Below the pieces are notes generated by a model that worked only from the letters and a program-made list of their open reading frames with translations, did no database searches and was not told where the DNA came from. Positions 63,944 to 64,000 of a stretch of 64,000 nt of DNA are shown here, piece after piece. Within the stretch, counting starts at the first letter, position 1. Each line of letters begins with the position of its first letter. A program made the translations under genes and the position numbers. The stretch is from Neptunicella sp048268085 (GTDB lineage: Bacteria; Pseudomonadota; Gammaproteobacteria; Enterobacterales; Alteromonadaceae). The stretch is from contig NZ_JBLWWF010000002.1 in assembly GCF_048268085.1 (NCBI RefSeq), forward strand, positions 247,383-311,382, written 5' to 3'.

Positions 63944-64000
63944 AAATTCGTTACATTAAACACAGTAATATCTACATATTTTCTGCGTTGGCGCACTATT

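Noticed and set aside
1..64000. CRISPR array
   Set aside because: No regularly spaced direct repeats of 24-40 bases and no cas gene in the window.

Overview
This window is chromosomal DNA from a gammaproteobacterium, most like a marine Alteromonadales- or Kangiella-type organism; the genus cannot be fixed from the sequence alone. Two long blocks keep the gene order known from Escherichia coli: ndk-rlmN-pilW-rodZ-ispG-hisS-yfgM-bamB-der (13.9-23.5 kb) and apt-dnaX-ybaB-recR-htpG-adk (35.6-42.3 kb). The DUF3450/TtpC/ExbB/ExbD/TonB/TPR operon, leucine dehydrogenase, tryptophan 2,3-dioxygenase and a very large TonB-dependent receptor are typical of marine heterotrophs. Most genes are on the minus strand.

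Layout. 0-7.8 kb: a truncated glycerate-kinase-like gene, ppk-ppx (polyphosphate), a chemoreceptor and an AraC-type regulator. 7.9-12.6 kb: a tight plus-strand operon divergent from that regulator (flavin monooxygenase, BASS transporter, two short-chain-dehydrogenase-type enzymes, TSUP permease). 12.6-13.7 kb: a histidine phosphatase fused to a DUF3108-like domain. 13.9-23.5 kb: the core ndk-to-der block. 23.7-25.1 kb: oxyR and a thioesterase. 25.1-30.3 kb: an accessory island with a RES-Xre toxin-antitoxin pair and two unrelated large proteins that each end in a HEPN-like Rx4H motif. 30.4-35.5 kb: an excalibur-domain protein, ahpF and ahpC (with a near-consensus OxyR site), modF and an alpha/beta hydrolase. 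35.6-42.4 kb: the core apt-to-adk block, with a dnaX programmed-frameshift signal and an unlisted 39-residue membrane protein. 42.5-44.6 kb: a bufferin-type (MNIO/DUF692) peptide operon. 44.9-53.5 kb: the TonB system and receptor. 53.7-57.7 kb: amino-acid catabolism (TDO, leucine dehydrogenase, Lrp), ComFB and 4.5S RNA. 57.9-62.0 kb: a GNAT-C39 / GNAT / RLAN-ATP-grasp group around a DUF155 gene. 62.3-64 kb: a FadL-type porin and tRNA-Ser(GGA).

How genes work together. OxyR and its expected targets ahpC/ahpF lie 6-9 kb apart with the accessory island between them. The bufferin operon encodes a secreted peptide with ten Cys in EGKCG/EAKCG-type repeats, its MNIO modification enzyme and partner; a hairpin terminator after the peptide gene probably sets a high peptide-to-enzyme ratio. 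The TonB operon would energise the adjacent receptor. The GNAT and ATP-grasp genes look like an uncharacterised peptide-modifying or amide-ligating pathway. Start sites were adjusted from the longest frame wherever a Shine-Dalgarno sequence or family length favoured an internal start.
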